Assembly: GCA_022702705.1 (NCBI GenBank)
Contig: CM040425.1
Coordinates: 5,720,001-5,784,000 of the forward strand
DNA from: Papilionanthe hookeriana x Papilionanthe teres
Lineage: Eukaryota > Streptophyta > Magnoliopsida > Asparagales > Orchidaceae
Length of the DNA: 64,000 nucleotides
Direction of reading: 5' to 3'
Shown one piece after another: positions 32,717-44,943 of this stretch. Under the pieces are notes generated by a model. That model ran no database searches. It was given only the letters and a program-made list of their open reading frames with translations, and was not told the origin of the DNA. Position 1 is the stretch's first letter, and each line of letters begins with the position of its first letter. Both the position numbers and the translations under genes were made by a program.

Positions 32717-34099
32717 TTAATCAGGTTGACTCAATTCATAAGCCTCATTATAAATCTTTTTAATATCTCCCAAATAAGGTTTCAATCTTACTCCATTCAC
32801 TTTAAAAATTTTTCCTATTTTGGGATCTTTAATATCCACAGCTCCATAATGGTATACTTTCTCAACTAAATAGGGTCCAATCCATTTAGATCTTAATTTT
32901 CCAGGAAAAAGTTTTAAACGAGAGTTAAACAGTAATACTTTTTGTCCAGGCTCAAAAATTTTTCCTGAAATTTTCTCATCATGCAACATTTTCATTTTCT
33001 CTTTATAAATTCTCGCATTTTCATATGATTCGTTTCTTATTTCTTCCATCTCATTTAGTTGCAATAATCGTTTTTCTCCTGCTTTATTCAAATTAAAATT
33101 AAACTCCTTTATCGCCCAATAAGCTTTATGTTCAAGTTCTACGAGTAAGTGACAATGTTTACCATAAATTAACCTAGTAAGGTGACATTCGATTGGTGCC
33201 TTATAGAGTCGTTCTATAAGCCCATAATGCGAATCAAGTCTATCAACCCAATCAGTTCTTTTAGGATTAACGGTCTTCTCTAAAATTCTTTTAATTTCTC
33301 TCGTTTGTTACTTCACCATTCCACTAGTTTGTGGGTGATAAGCGATTGCAATTCTATGTTTGATTCCAAATTTTTGTAGTAATGATTGAATTCTTATATT
33401 CCTGAAATGACTTCCACCATCACTGATAATTACCTTAGGCATTCCAAATCTTGAAAATATCATTTTCTTTAAAGATTTAGAAACATTTTTGGAATCACAG
33501 TTTGGTAAAGCAACAGCTTCAATCCACTTTGAAACATAATCAACTGCTAATAAAATATAAATTTTTTCAGATGATGGAACAAATGGTCCCATAAAGTTTA
33601 AACCCCATATATCAAAAATTTCAACTTCCAATATATAGTTTAAAGGCATTTCATCCTTCCTATATATATTTCCCATCATTTGACATCGATCACATGTTTT
33701 CACATATTGTCTCACATCTTTAAATAAGGTAGGCCAATAAAATCCAGAATTTAAAATTTTAAATGCAGTTTTATCTATGCCAAAGTGTCCTCCAAAATCA
33801 AAATCATGACATTTTTGAATAATAGCAAAAGTTTCCTCATAAGGTACACATCTTCCAATCATAGAATCTTTACCAATTTTAAATAAATGAGGTTCTTCCC
33901 AAATATAAGATTTAGCATCATATTTAAATTTCTTAATAAATTTGTTATCCAAGTCATAAGGCAAAATATTGCTAACTAAATAATTAACAATATCAGCATA
34001 CCAAGGTGTTTTGCATCCTTGAATAACATATAAAGATTCATCGGGGAATTTCTCATTTATATTTTCTTCCGAAATAATATCATTTTTAATTCTAGACAA
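32717..34099 (-). pseudogene. Integrase, element IV
   Basis: Two nearly adjoining frames. 34099-33308 has the zinc region QKCHDFDFGGHFGID to TCDRCQ and the core. The first catalytic Asp is Asn here (WGLNFMGPF), while IISDGGSHF keeps the second. A TAA at 33305-33307 breaks HPQTSGMVK from the Glu-bearing REIKRI. A frameshifted stretch follows, then 33091-32717 with the C-terminal domain (PGQKVLLFNSRLKLFPGKLR, VNGVRLKPYLGD). Confidence 0.85.
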
Positions 34100-35499
34100 A
34101 TGATCGACAATTTGGTTTTCGAGTTCCTTTTCTATCTTCTATTTGAAAATCAAATTCTTGTAGAAGTAAAACCCATCTTATAAGTCTAGGTTTAGAATCC
34201 TTCTTAGATAATAGATATTTAATAGCAGAATGATCAATATGAACTATGCATTTAGTACTAAGAAGATAAGGTCTAAATTTATCAAAGGTATATACTATAG
34301 CTAAAAGCTCTTTCTCAATGGTAGTGTAATTTCTTTGTGTTTCAGTGAGAATTTTACTAGCATAATATATAACTTTGAAAATTTTCTCATATTTTTGTTC
34401 TAATATAGCTCCAATTGCAAAATCACTTGCATCACACATTAATTCAAAAGATTTATTCCAATTAGGTGCAACAATGATAGGTGCAGTTATTAATTTTTCT
34501 TTTAGAATATTAAAAGCATTAATACATTCTTTATTAAATTCAAATTTTGCATCTTTTTCTAATAAATGACAAAGAGGTTTAGCAATTTTAGAAAAATCCT
34601 TTATGTATCTTCTATAAAATCCAAGCATGACCTAGAAAACTTCTCACATCGGTAACACTAGTAGGTGGTCGCAATTCAACGAATAATTTTCACTTTTACT
34701 TGATCTACTTCCATCCCTTTTTGTAATACTTTGTGACCAAGTACAATGCCTTCAGTGACCATGAATTGACATTTTTCCCGGTTAAGAACTAAATTTGTTT
34801 CTTCACATCTTTTCGGAACTTTGGCTATGTTTTCCAAACAAGATTCAAAAGAAGTTCCAAAGACTGAAAAATCGTCCATGAATATTTCAATTCCTTTGTC
34901 AATCAAATCACAAGATATTGACATCATACATCTTTGAAAAGTTGCAGGTGCATTACATAAACCAAAAGGCATTCTTCTAAAAGCAAATGTTCCATAAGGA
35001 CTTTTAAATGTTGTCTTTTCTTGGTCCTCAGGAGCAATAAGTAATTGATGATAACCAGAATATCCATCCAGAAAATAGAAATATGAGTGTCCAGCTAATT
35101 TATCGAGCATTTGATCCAAGAAAGGTAAAGGAAAATGATCTTTTCTAGTGGCTTTATTTAATTTCCTATAGTCAATACAAATTCGCCATCCAGTAACTTG
35201 TCTTATAGGAATAAGTTCATTTTTATCATTAACAATGACAGTTACACCTCCTTTCTTCGGAACACAATGAATAGGACACCCACCGAAATAAGATAAATAA
35301 TACCAGCATCTAACCACTTAATAATTTCTTTTTTAACAACCTCTTTCAAGATAGGATTTAATCTTCTTTGTGATTCTATAGTAGGTTTAAAATTTTCTTC
35401 CATTAAGATTCTATCCATGCAAATGGAAGGGCTTATTCCTCTTATATCAGCAATAATCCAACCAAAAGCTTTCTTATAATTCTTTAACACACCTAGTAT
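34092..35499 (-). pseudogene. Reverse transcriptase and RNase H, element IV
   Basis: RT: KKAFGWIIADIRGISPSICM, DYRKLN, FLDGYSGYHQLLIAPEDQ, RRMPFGLCNAPATFQRCM and active-site FMDDFSVFG (about 34880). A frameshift near 35300 and another near 34650 divide it into three frames. RNase H (34628-34092): LMCDASDFAIGAI, EKELLAIVYTFDKFRPYL, VHIDHSAIKYLL, all acidic residues kept. The most complete pol in the window. Confidence 0.9.
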
Positions 35500-36299
35500 T
35501 TTTTCTTCTTGATCTTTACTCAGTTCAGAAGAAATAATAACAGGTAAAGTTAACGAATTTCCAAGAAACGCATATTTTAAATGGGAAGGTAACATTTTTA
35601 ATTCCAGTTCAAGGGCTTTTTTAACTGATGGTAAAAGAATATCATTTTGAGTTATGTCTAAAGTTTCCCAACTATCTTTAATAAAATGAGTCTCTTCTTC
35701 TTCTACTACTTCATCTTTATCAGTAAAAAATTTAAAATTTTCTTCAGAAATGACTTTACATTTTTCTTGAAAATGTTTTTCAATTAAATAATCAATTATA
35801 TCCACATCAGGGTACTTCATTGATTTAAGAACATTGAATTTAATTTCTTGATCATTAACTCTCATGGTTAGTTCTCCTTTTTGCACATCAATCATTGCTC
35901 GTCCGGTAGCTAGAAAAGGTCTCCCTAAAATAATAGGTATCTCTTTATCTTCTTCCATATCAAGTACTATGAAATCTACAGGGAAGATAAATTTATCCAC
36001 TTTAACAAGGACATCCTCTATAACTCCTTTAGGATAAGTGATAGATCTATCAGCTAAGTGAAGGGTTACAGTGGTGGGAGTAATATCTCCAAAATCCAAT
36101 CTTCGAAAGATAGAAAATGGCATGAGATTAATACTTGCTCCTAAATCACATAAAGCTTTTCCACAAATTTTTTCTCTAATAGCACGGGGTATAGTGAAAC
36201 TTCCGAGATCCTTAAGCTTTTCGAGTAATTTCTTTTGAATTATTGCACCGCATTCTTCACTTAATGCAACAGTTTCAAAAGCTTCAAATTTTTATTTTT
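35500..36299 (-). pseudogene. Protease and pol linker, element IV
   Basis: CDLGASINLMPFSIF (catalytic Asp, about 36140), ILGRPFLATGRAMIDVQKGE and NDQEIKFNVLKSMKYPD, then an acidic linker rich in Glu leading into RT. Frame is open from 36123 past 35500. One stop (about 36292) lies at the border with the Gag linker. Confidence 0.85.
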
Positions 36300-37931
36300 T
36301 GCTTAAAATATCCTTCATAAATTTTGCGTAAGTTGGCATTTGTTCCAAAGCTTCAGCAAAAGGTATGTTAATAGTAAGTTTCTTAAAAATTTCAAAGAAC
36401 TTAGAAAATTGATGATCTAATTTCTGTTGTTTAAGTCTTTGAGAAAAAGGTGGTGGTGGTTTTTTAACTTCCACATTAACAGGTATAACAGTCTGATCAT
36501 GACTAGGAGAGAGAGTTTCTTTAGTTTTTTCAATCTCTTCAACCTCAATCTCTTTTTCAATTTCATTCTGCATTCTTTCTTTTAATTCCTATCCACTTCT
36601 AAGTTACACAACTTTAACTTGTTCATGTTCTTTTCCAGTTTCTTTTGGATTAATTTCAACATTACTAGGAAGTGTTCCTACAGGTCTGTTATTAATTAAA
36701 GTAGCAATTTGCCCCATTTGGTTTTTAATATTACGAATAGCAGTATTTTGATTTTGTAATTGATTATTCATTTGTAAAATTAATTCTTCTATTGATAACT
36801 TTTTCTGTTGATTATTAAATCCAGAAGGTTTATAATTTGAATTAACTTGATTATTCCAATTTCCAGTGGGATGAGATTGATTATTACCCCATTGTTGTTG
36901 TGAATTATTCCAGTTAAAATTAGGATGATTTTTCCACCCAGGATTAAAATAATTTGAATAAGGATTATTTTTACTTGCAATAGCTTGTAAAGTTTCAATA
37001 GTTTGAGAATCTTCAATATTAGCAGAGTTATTATGTGAAATATTAATTGCAAAATTATCTAATTTCTTGGACATTGCTGCAACTTGTGAAGCTAAGATAG
37101 AAAAGGCTTCATTATCATGAATACTTGCCATCTTTTTAGGATTAATCCTTTCGGAAGGCCATTGAAAATTGTTATTAGTCATTTCTTCAATTAAAGTGTA
37201 AGCTTCTTCAAATGATTTAGACATTAAAGAAACTCCAGCAGCAACATCAATAATTGATTTTAAAGATTCAATTAATCCATTATAAAATGTTTGAATAATC
37301 AACCAATCAGGTAAAGCGTGATGAGGACATTTTCTTAATAGTTCTTTAAATCTTTCCCAAGTTTCATATATTGTCTCACCGTCAAATTAACTAAACGAAG
37401 TAATATCATTTCTTAATTTAGCAGTTTTAGAAGGAGGAAAATATTGAACAAGGAACTTTTGTGCCATTTCAGCCCATGTTTTAATAGAACCAGTCACTAA
37501 TGATTTTAACCACATCTTTGCTTTATCTCTTAAAGAAAAAGGAAAGAGTCTAAGTCTAATAGCATCATCAAAAACATTGTTATATTTAAAGGTAGCACAA
37601 AATTCTAAAAAACTAACAAGATGTAAATTTGGATCCTCATTTGGCGATCCACTAAATTGATTGTTTTACACAATTTGAATAATAGACAGTTTAAGTTCAA
37701 AAGAATTAGCATCTACAGTAGGTATTTGAATACTACTATGAAGTTTATCAACTGTAGGGTTAGCATAATCCCTTAATCGTTTATAAATATTTTGATCATT
37801 AAGTTCAATTGGATTTTGTAAAGTAGCCATTTCTTGAAATTTTTGAATTTTTTTTCCTTTTTTATTTTTTTAATTGTTCTTTCTAATTCAGAATCTAAAG
37901 GTATTAATCCTTCAGAACCAAATCTTCGCAT
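36300..37931 (-). pseudogene. Gag, element IV
   Basis: ATGCG start at 37931 and a frame change within the first 130 nt (a second ATG, MATLQNPIELND). LRDYANPTVDKLHSSIQ, a TAA in place of Gln before NNQFSG (about 37666), RLFPFSLRDKAKMWL and SIKTWAEMAQKFL follow, then a second TAA before FDGET (about 37387). The run 37302-36604 has FNPGWKNHPNFNW, repeated Asn/Trp/Gln motifs and NQLQNQNTAIRNIKNQMGQI. A third stop at about 36601 precedes the PPPPFSQRLKQQ linker. No CCHC zinc knuckle is visible, as usual for this lineage. Confidence 0.85.
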
Positions 37932-38015
37932 AAAACAAGGAATAAAATATATATCTTTTTTTATATAATATATATATTTTTTGTAAGAAAATTTATACTA
38001 TTTTATTTCTTTCTT

Positions 38016-38032
38016 CCCCGGCAACGGCGCCA
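38016..38032 (-). promoter_or_regulatory. Primer-binding site (tRNA-Asp), element IV
   Basis: Plus strand CCCCGGCAACGGCGCCA, i.e. TGGCGCCGTTGCCGGGG on the element strand; perfect match. Six bases separate it from the LTR end. The 84-bp leader to the gag ATG (37932-38015) is A/T-rich. Confidence 0.9.
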
Positions 38033-38038
38033 AAAACT

Positions 38039-40274
38039 TAACCCGACCCGCAATAATGCAGTAATATTTGCTTCCAAAAGATGGCCAAAAACTCGACTTA
38101 ATTTATAAATAGCGGCTAGTGTATAAAATCAAAATGATGTAAATTTAGAAAATATTTTTACACACTAGTGGGTACTACGCAAGTATACGTATCGTTTCAA
38201 GTAATATAGGGCTTTGAAACAAAGACCCAGATATCGATCCCACAGGGAAGAATTATAGTGATAAATTTTCTATATAAATAAAAAAAATATATTTTTATCT
38301 TTTAATTTAATTATAAATTACTATTAATTCACTAGATGCAAATAAAGAAAACAATAATAAGGAAATGATTTATGAAAACTATATAAAATAAACAACTTTC
38401 TTTCCTTTAATTAATCTAAGATTTTTAAGATAATTTAATATTAGTTGGAGAATTTAATTTATGGTATTGTGTCAAATAGAAGCATTCGTATTCTTTACCC
38501 TTTGATCCAGGCGCAAAGAACATTGGCTAATTTACAGATCAGGTCCGGATGTATTGTTAGTAGAATGGGTTAATCTAGGCTCACACTTCTAGATGTCCAA
38601 GGGTGGCTATGGTCGGCCCAACTAGTGACCCTTTCCTAATCTATAAATCAAATTATAAGAATTTAGTCTGTCACTCTAAAAACTTATCAATTCTACGCCC
38701 TTTAAATCTTATCTTCCTATTTATTTGCACTTCACCTTGAATAACCCGCACATGGCCTTCGACTACCCAAGGATTCATGTGACATTTACAAGTTAAGAGT
38801 TCTTCTCCTTCAAGGTCTCAAAACTCTTCAACATGTTTTAACAATTTAAATGACTAATTTAAAAAGTAAAGTAAGATCAGGTATTAATGTCATCACAATG
38901 TTTTGAAAATATTTTAAATTTCAATTCTCCATCGAATCTTTATATTATCTTATCTATCTCTTCATAATTGAAGGAAGAAAGTAAACTAACTACTCAGAAC
39001 ACATTGAAAATAAACAACAAAACATAACAAATAAACTTTGAATCAAATATCAAAATACTTATCTCAAATATTTCTTCTACAGATCTTCTGATTCCTACTG
39101 ACTCCACATTGTAATGAACTCCAGATGCAACAACTTGAAAATAAACTCACTAAACTAAATAAAAGTGGCCCTAAATTTCTCTCTCTATTTCTCTCTCTAA
39201 GGATGAGAGATCCTAAAGTGGATAAGAGAAAGGGTTACAATGGGAGGGGCAGGTTTTCTGAATAAATGGACCCCTATTTATAGGCTTCAAGGGTTGCCTT
39301 GAGGCACCTCTTCAAAACATGTCCACATTCAATGAATCTTCTAGAAGGTCGGTCCGGCGCCTGGCGCCGGGACACCGCGTCCAGTTCTTCGCATCTCTTC
39401 ACTTTGGCTCGCACCTCTTCGCGATTAAAACCGTTTTGAAGCATCCAAATGCAATGTATCACATGTCCTATTATCGAGGAACAACCGACGGTCTTCTAGA
39501 ATGTCCAATAGCTCGCTCACTCCGTCAAAATAACCGATCGAACGTTGTCAAAAACTTGACGGTTTTGTATCGAGTCTTGTGCTTTGGTGCCAACTTCTGG
39601 CGCCTAGGCGCGAGGCCATATTTTTTTATACTTTTTTTATTTCGCTCCATTTTTGCTCCTTTTTGCTCCTTTTTCCTTTTTAGACCTTTTTACATCACCT
39701 AATGGGAGGGGCACGTTTTCTGAAGAAATTGACCCCTATTTATAGGCTTCAAGGGTTGCCTTGAGGCACCTCTTCAAAACATGTCCACATTCAATGAATC
39801 TTCTAGAAGGTCGGTCCGGCTCCTGGCGCTGGACACCGCGTCCGGTTCTTCGCACCTCTTCACTTTGGCTCGCACCTCTTCGCGATTAAAACCGTTTTGG
39901 AGCGTCCAAATGCAATGTATCACATGTCTTATTATCAAGGAACAACTGCCAGTCTTCTAGAATGTCCAATAACCACTCACTTCGTCAAAATAACCGATCA
40001 AACGTTATCAAAAACTTGACAGTTTTTGTATTGAGTCTGGCGCTTAGGCGCCAACTTCTGGCGCCTAGGCGCCAACTTCTGGCGCCTAGGCGCCAGGCCA
40101 TATTTTTTTATACTTTTTGTATTTTGCTCCATTTTTGCTCATTTTTGCTCCTTTTTCCTTTTTAGACCTTTTTACATCACCTACATCCAAAAATACAAAA
40201 AATATCTTTCATTAAAGCATAATATCCTTAGAAATTAATAAGAATTAAGACATAAAGGTATTTTTTATAGATCA
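38039..40274 (-). mobile_element. 5' LTR of element IV, with duplicated promoter
   Basis: 2236 bp, 482 bp longer than its partner. 39239-39700 and 39701-about 40180 are tandem copies of the segment from CACCT...AATGGGAGGGG through the palindromes, so two TATA boxes exist (39271-39285 and 39733-39747, TATAAATAGGGG on the minus strand). The outer copy has an extra GGCGCCTAGGCGCCAACTT unit (40047-40098). LTR end reads TA (38039-38040) where the 3' LTR has TG. The U5 block is at 38165-38245. Confidence 0.9.
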
Positions 40275-41163
40275 AAATCCCCCAAACTTAAATGTTACTT
40301 GTCCTCAAGTAACTCCTTCTACTATATAAAATATATAACCTTTGGAATAAAAGATAAATATTTAAGATTCCTTATAATTTTTTATTTTATAAAGTCTTTA
40401 GTAAATTATTAACCCAATTTCACTAACTAGGTTTAATTTTAAGAATTTAAAGAATATTTAACTACCAAATCATAAGATTTCAAACTTTCCATCCAGTTTG
40501 AAAATAATAGAAGTCTATTATATTAAGCTTTCATATATTATTTATAAGAAAAAGATCATCTTGAAAAATCTTTTCTAAATAAATATTTATGTATAAAAAT
40601 TAAGTAAAATATGTAACTAGTTTTCTTCCTATAAGATAATTCAAGTGAAGCCAATTTTTGATTAGGCATTTCCTCAAGCTTCTCCACTCTTCTCTTTTTT
40701 TTTCTTTTTTCTTTTTTTTATAGAGAGGATTACTATATCTGGATAGCCTGTTAATGGTTTTGAACTTCACTATCCTTAACTTATATTTTCAAAACTTATA
40801 CATTTCCACTTAATTATTATAACATAAATAAGAATTCAAAAAGATTTCCAATCTTTTCTTTTTCAAGTGATAATTTTTTATTACTTAATATTTCTAAAAT
40901 TCTATTATTTCTATCATGAATAGAAAAATTCTTTATCTTATTCTTCTTTAAGTTAAATAATTCTATTCTTAAAATCAATCAAAGTGAGTAAAATTTTTGG
41001 TTAATTTTCACTAAATTGTTTATAATTTCAAAAATAAAAGTGGTCTCAAATAAATTCTTATTCCTTAAGTTATGTTAAAAAGTTTTTATGTTTATGAAAA
41101 TGTTAGCTCTTTAAGGACAAGTAAAATTTAGTTTTGAATAGATTTTCCCTTCCCCCAAACTTA
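40275..41163 (-). repeat. 3' noncoding inverted-repeat domain, element IV'
   Basis: Near-identical copy of 28714-29602 lying on the other side of the 5' LTR of IV. Polypurine tract 40279-40289, hairpin beside it, loop about 40683-40722, second polypurine motif 41149-41163. Confidence 0.8.
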
Positions 41164-41566
41164 AGTTTTGGTATACTATGATAATTTGAAAGTATGAGAG
41201 AAAGAAAATCATAAGAATTTTTAATAAGTATGTAAAAACAATCTTAAAAAGAAAAATTAACTTCTATCATGTTTTTATGAATAATTAAGATAAAATTTAA
41301 GCATGTATAAAAAGTAAGCAGGCTAATTTTATGATGATACTAAATTTGAAACAGAATTTAAACAGAGCAAAATTACTAATTACTAAACGAGTAGACTAAA
41401 ACAACATATAAATTAATTCTAACTTCAGTCTCAACACAATATACTAAGAATATTTTAACAACAGAATCTTAACACTAATCAATCAACATACATCAAACAT
41501 AAAACTAAACAAACAAAATAAACAAAACCAACTAAAAGAGTGGCTCATCATAAAGATCAATAACTA
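41164..41566 (-). other. ORF B 3' spacer, element IV'
   Basis: Noncoding, nearly identical to 29603-30006. Confidence 0.6.
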
Positions 41567-42726
41567 CTAGTCACTAGCTGTAGCCTCATCATCATCATCA
41601 TCACCAAAGGAAAACTCTACGCCCTTAGGATCAACAAATGGTGTGAATCTAGGAAAAGTAGGGAAACTAACATCATCTTCACCCTTCAGAATCTGACTAG
41701 GGCTTCATCATACTCAGCATCATAACTACTCCTCTGGGTATAATCAGATAAATGATCTAGTTTCCTATCAATAGTATCAATCCTGCAGTGAGTTTGAAAT
41801 AACTCCTGTCGTCTGCTCTAAAAACTGATCATGCATTGATTCCCAGAAATCTGTTGGTGGCTCAGCAGAAGTAGAGGGTCGGGAAGTAGAAGGCTACCTG
41901 GAGTATGTGCAAAAGTAGAAGGAGCAATCGATCTCTTCCCTCGAAGACGATCATAGATACTAACACTCTTCTGCCCAATTGGCTTGGTAGATTTTAACTT
42001 CTCCTCAGAAATATCAGCAGTGACTCCATTACTAACACATAGTGAATAGATCAGAGATGGGAATCCCAATCCAACAGAAGTGCTGGACCTCACAGTAGAA
42101 TCCACAGAATCATAAATAATACTCCCCACATTAATAGGCTTCCTCTCCTGAATGCAGTAGTTTAAGATCGCTCGATCTCTAGTCACTTCACTCAGGTGGT
42201 TAGAAGGTAATAATATTGCAGAAATAAAATAGTGCCATGCTTTAGAAATACCATTTAATTCAGAGGTTTTGAAGTTTACCCTTTTTCCATTCCTGATCTT
42301 CCAAGATCCAGTACTGTCAGTCAGATAAGCAATGATCATATCCAAATCTCCCTCAGATGGTGATAAACCAGAATAACAGCACTCAATAGTCGGTGGCAGG
42401 CCATAAAATATGTTGACTCTTTCTGAACTAAATCCTACTCTGATTCCTCTAACAAAGACTTCATAATCTTCGGCATCCAGAAAATTTGCATAAAATTCTC
42501 GAACAATCGGGATAACGAGCAATGACGGTAAAATAACAAAATCGTTGCCAATTGTGTGCAACAATAGTGTTTTCAATCATTTCTCCAGGATGATAGAATC
42601 TTCGTTCAGAAATGAACTTTCTGGACGTCGCAAAATCATGGAAGCAAAAATGTGCGACCGCGATGAGGAAATTCTATCGCTATCAAAGTTATCTCGTGCC
42701 TTCCTGCGTTTAGATTTTGGAGCCAT
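41567..42726 (-). pseudogene. ORF B of element IV', few frameshifts
   Basis: Paralogous copy of 30007-30867 but with the middle present. ATG at 42726 and an N-terminus matching IV until a frameshift near 42680. From 42576 an open 252-codon run has REFYANFLDAEDYEVFVRGI, YLTDSTGSWKI, KAWHYFISAILLPS, EVTRDRAILNYCIQERKPIN and VGLGFPSLIYSLC. A frameshift near 41820 precedes the coiled-coil end (YSEYDEALVRF equivalent) and the stop at 41567-41569. Confidence 0.8.
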
Positions 42727-42829
42727 CTAAACGTGAAAGAAAACAAGAAAAAATTTAGGAATCAAACATTTAAACTCTTTTTAAGTTTATAAAACTTAAA
42801 ATTAGTTTAACAATCCAAAGAAATCACCG
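42727..42829 (-). other. Leader intron remnant, element IV'
   Basis: Acceptor side of the intron matching 30868-30970; similarity to IV stops at AAAGAAATCAC (42819-42829), the right edge of the IV/IV' block. Confidence 0.6.
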
Positions 42830-43577
42830 TTTTATCCAAAATTCTTTTAATTTCACGATTAGACACTTCTGCTAAACCACTAGTCTAGGGATGATAAGTA
42901 GTAGAGATTTTATGAGAAATATTATATTTCTCAATCAATCTCTTAATTTGATGATTCTTGAAATGGGATCCACCATCAGTTATAATAACTCTCGGCATTC
43001 CATATCTCGCAAATATATTTTTCTATAAAAATTTTGAAACACTCCGAGCATCACATCTAGGTACAGCAATAGCTTCAATCCATTTTGAGACATAATCAAA
43101 CGCAACTAGTATATATAAATTCCCAAATGAAGAAGTAAATGGTCCCATAAAATATAATCCCCATACATCAAAAATTTTAACTTCCAAATTATAGTTTAGA
43201 GGCATTTTATTTCTACTAAAGATATAACCTACTCTCTGACATCAATCACATTATTTAATATATTTGTATACATTCTTAAAAAGAGTAGGCAATTAAAATC
43301 CAGATTGTAAAATCTTAAAATCATTTTTATCAACACTGAAATGACCTCCAAATTCAAAACCATGAAATCGTTGAATAATTAAATTAGTTTCTTCATGTGG
43401 CACACATCTCCTAATAATCAGATCCTTACACTGTTTATATAGATAGGGCTCATCCAAAAAGAAAAATTTTGGATCAAATTTAAACTTCTTTTGTTGTTTC
43501 CATGTTAAATCAGGTAGTACAATATCACTCATAATATAATTCACAATATCAGCATACCAAGGCAAATTTCTTCCCAT
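42830..43577 (-). pseudogene. Integrase fragment, probably element III
   Basis: Core of an integrase: PWYADIVNYIMSDIVLPDLT at 43560, CHGFEFGGHFSVD (His changes visible), then WGLYFMGPF with Tyr instead of the first catalytic Asp, VSKWIEAIAVPRCDARSVSKF, VIITDGGSHF and NREIKRIL. PSFGN/PRCDA wording matches the integrase of H rather than IV, and orientation matches III. I read it as III interrupted by IV/IV' at 26960. About 0.9 kb between here and the ORF A leader is missing. Confidence 0.7.
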
Positions 43578-43578
43578 A

Positions 43579-44840
43579 ATATAGTCCCCAAGTCCCTTTT
43601 AGCACCTTCTCCCCCCCTCTAGTTTTACTTAGTTTTTTTTAGTCTCTTCCACACTTAGGGTGCCACTTTATTTTGTATCTAGTGAGTTTATTTTGAGTAT
43701 TTATTGTGTGTTGTTACTGTAGGTGTCTTTCGTCATTGCTTTGGAGTCAGTAGAAGTTAGTGGATCACTTGAAGGAACACTTCAGATAAGTATTTGTACC
43801 TTGGTTCAAAGTTTTATAAATATGTTTTGTTGTGCGATTTCAATGTGTTCTGCGTAGTTAGTTATCTTTCTCCTTTCAACTATGAAAAGATAATAAATTA
43901 ATTAAATTTTGTAGGAGAATTAAATTTAAAATATTTAAAAAATTGTGATGATATTAATAACTAATCTTAGTTTACTTTTTAAATTGGCCATTTAAATTGT
44001 TAAAACTTGTTGAAAAACTTTGAGACCTATCCGGAGATAAATTCTTAACTAGTAGATATCACATGAATCCTTGTGTAGTCAAAGGCTTTATGCGGGTTAT
44101 TTAAGGTGAAGTGCAAATAAATAGAAAGATATGATTTATTGGGTGTAAAATAAATTAGTTTTTAGAGTGACAGACTAAATTCTAATAATTTGGTTTATAG
44201 AAAGGGAACGAGTCACTAGTAGGGCCAACCATAGCCACCCTTGGACATCTAGTAGTGTGAGCCTAGATTAACCCATTCTACTAATAAAACATCCTGAACC
44301 AATCTATAGATTAATCAATGTTCTTTGCAACTGGACTAAAGGGTAAAGAATAGGAATGCTTCTATTTGGCACAATACCATAATCTAAATTTTCCACAAAA
44401 GATAATTATTCTAAAAATCTTGGATTAGTTGAAAAAGAGAAAGTCGTTTTTATACTTGCATTGAATTTTAGTTACTGCTTACTTTCTTATAGTAAAAATT
44501 GTTACTAAATTAAATTTGAAAATAATATATATATATATATCACTTTTAATTTGAAAAATTCCAAAATATTTTTTACATTTCTTACTTTTTATAAAAACAC
44601 TATCCCTATAGGATCGATAACCAGGACTCCACTAGAGCTCTGTATTACTTGAACGATACGTATACTTGCGTTTAAAATTGTGACTTTTACAATAATTATT
44701 ATAAAATCTAAATATAAATTCATAAGTAAAAGTAAACATCACACATCAAGTTTTTGAAGCCATTTGTCAAGAATTAAATATTCTAAAAAGTAGTATCAAA
44801 TTCTTGTAATTAAAAGCATATATAAAGACGCATCGCATCA
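43579..44840 (+). mobile_element. 5' LTR of element V, lacking U3
   Basis: Matches 53218-54536 of the 3' LTR, beginning ATATAGTCCCC, about 37 bp after the TATA box position of the intact copy, and ending GCATCA. So U3 and the TATA box are absent. Contains AGATAAGTAT (about 43785), the hairpin block near 44343-44370, an AT tract at 44526-44540 and the U5 block 44610-44670. Confidence 0.85.
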
Positions 44841-44846
44841 AGTTTT

Positions 44847-44863
44847 TGGCGCCGTTGTCGGGG
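44847..44863 (+). promoter_or_regulatory. Primer-binding site (tRNA-Asp), element V
   Basis: TGGCGCCGTTGTCGGGG, one mismatch to the tRNA-Asp 3' end. Confidence 0.9.
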
Positions 44864-44943
44864 ATAGAATAGAATAAAAAGTAAAAAGAAAGATAAGAAA
44901 AATTAAAAAAACATAAAAACAAAACAAAAATATTTTAAATTTT

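Noticed and set aside
39319..39702. Plus-strand ORF in the IV LTR, with relatives at 28239-28478 and 39962-40165
   Set aside because: Similar only because the LTR DNA is duplicated; frames differ between copies and run antisense to the promoter.
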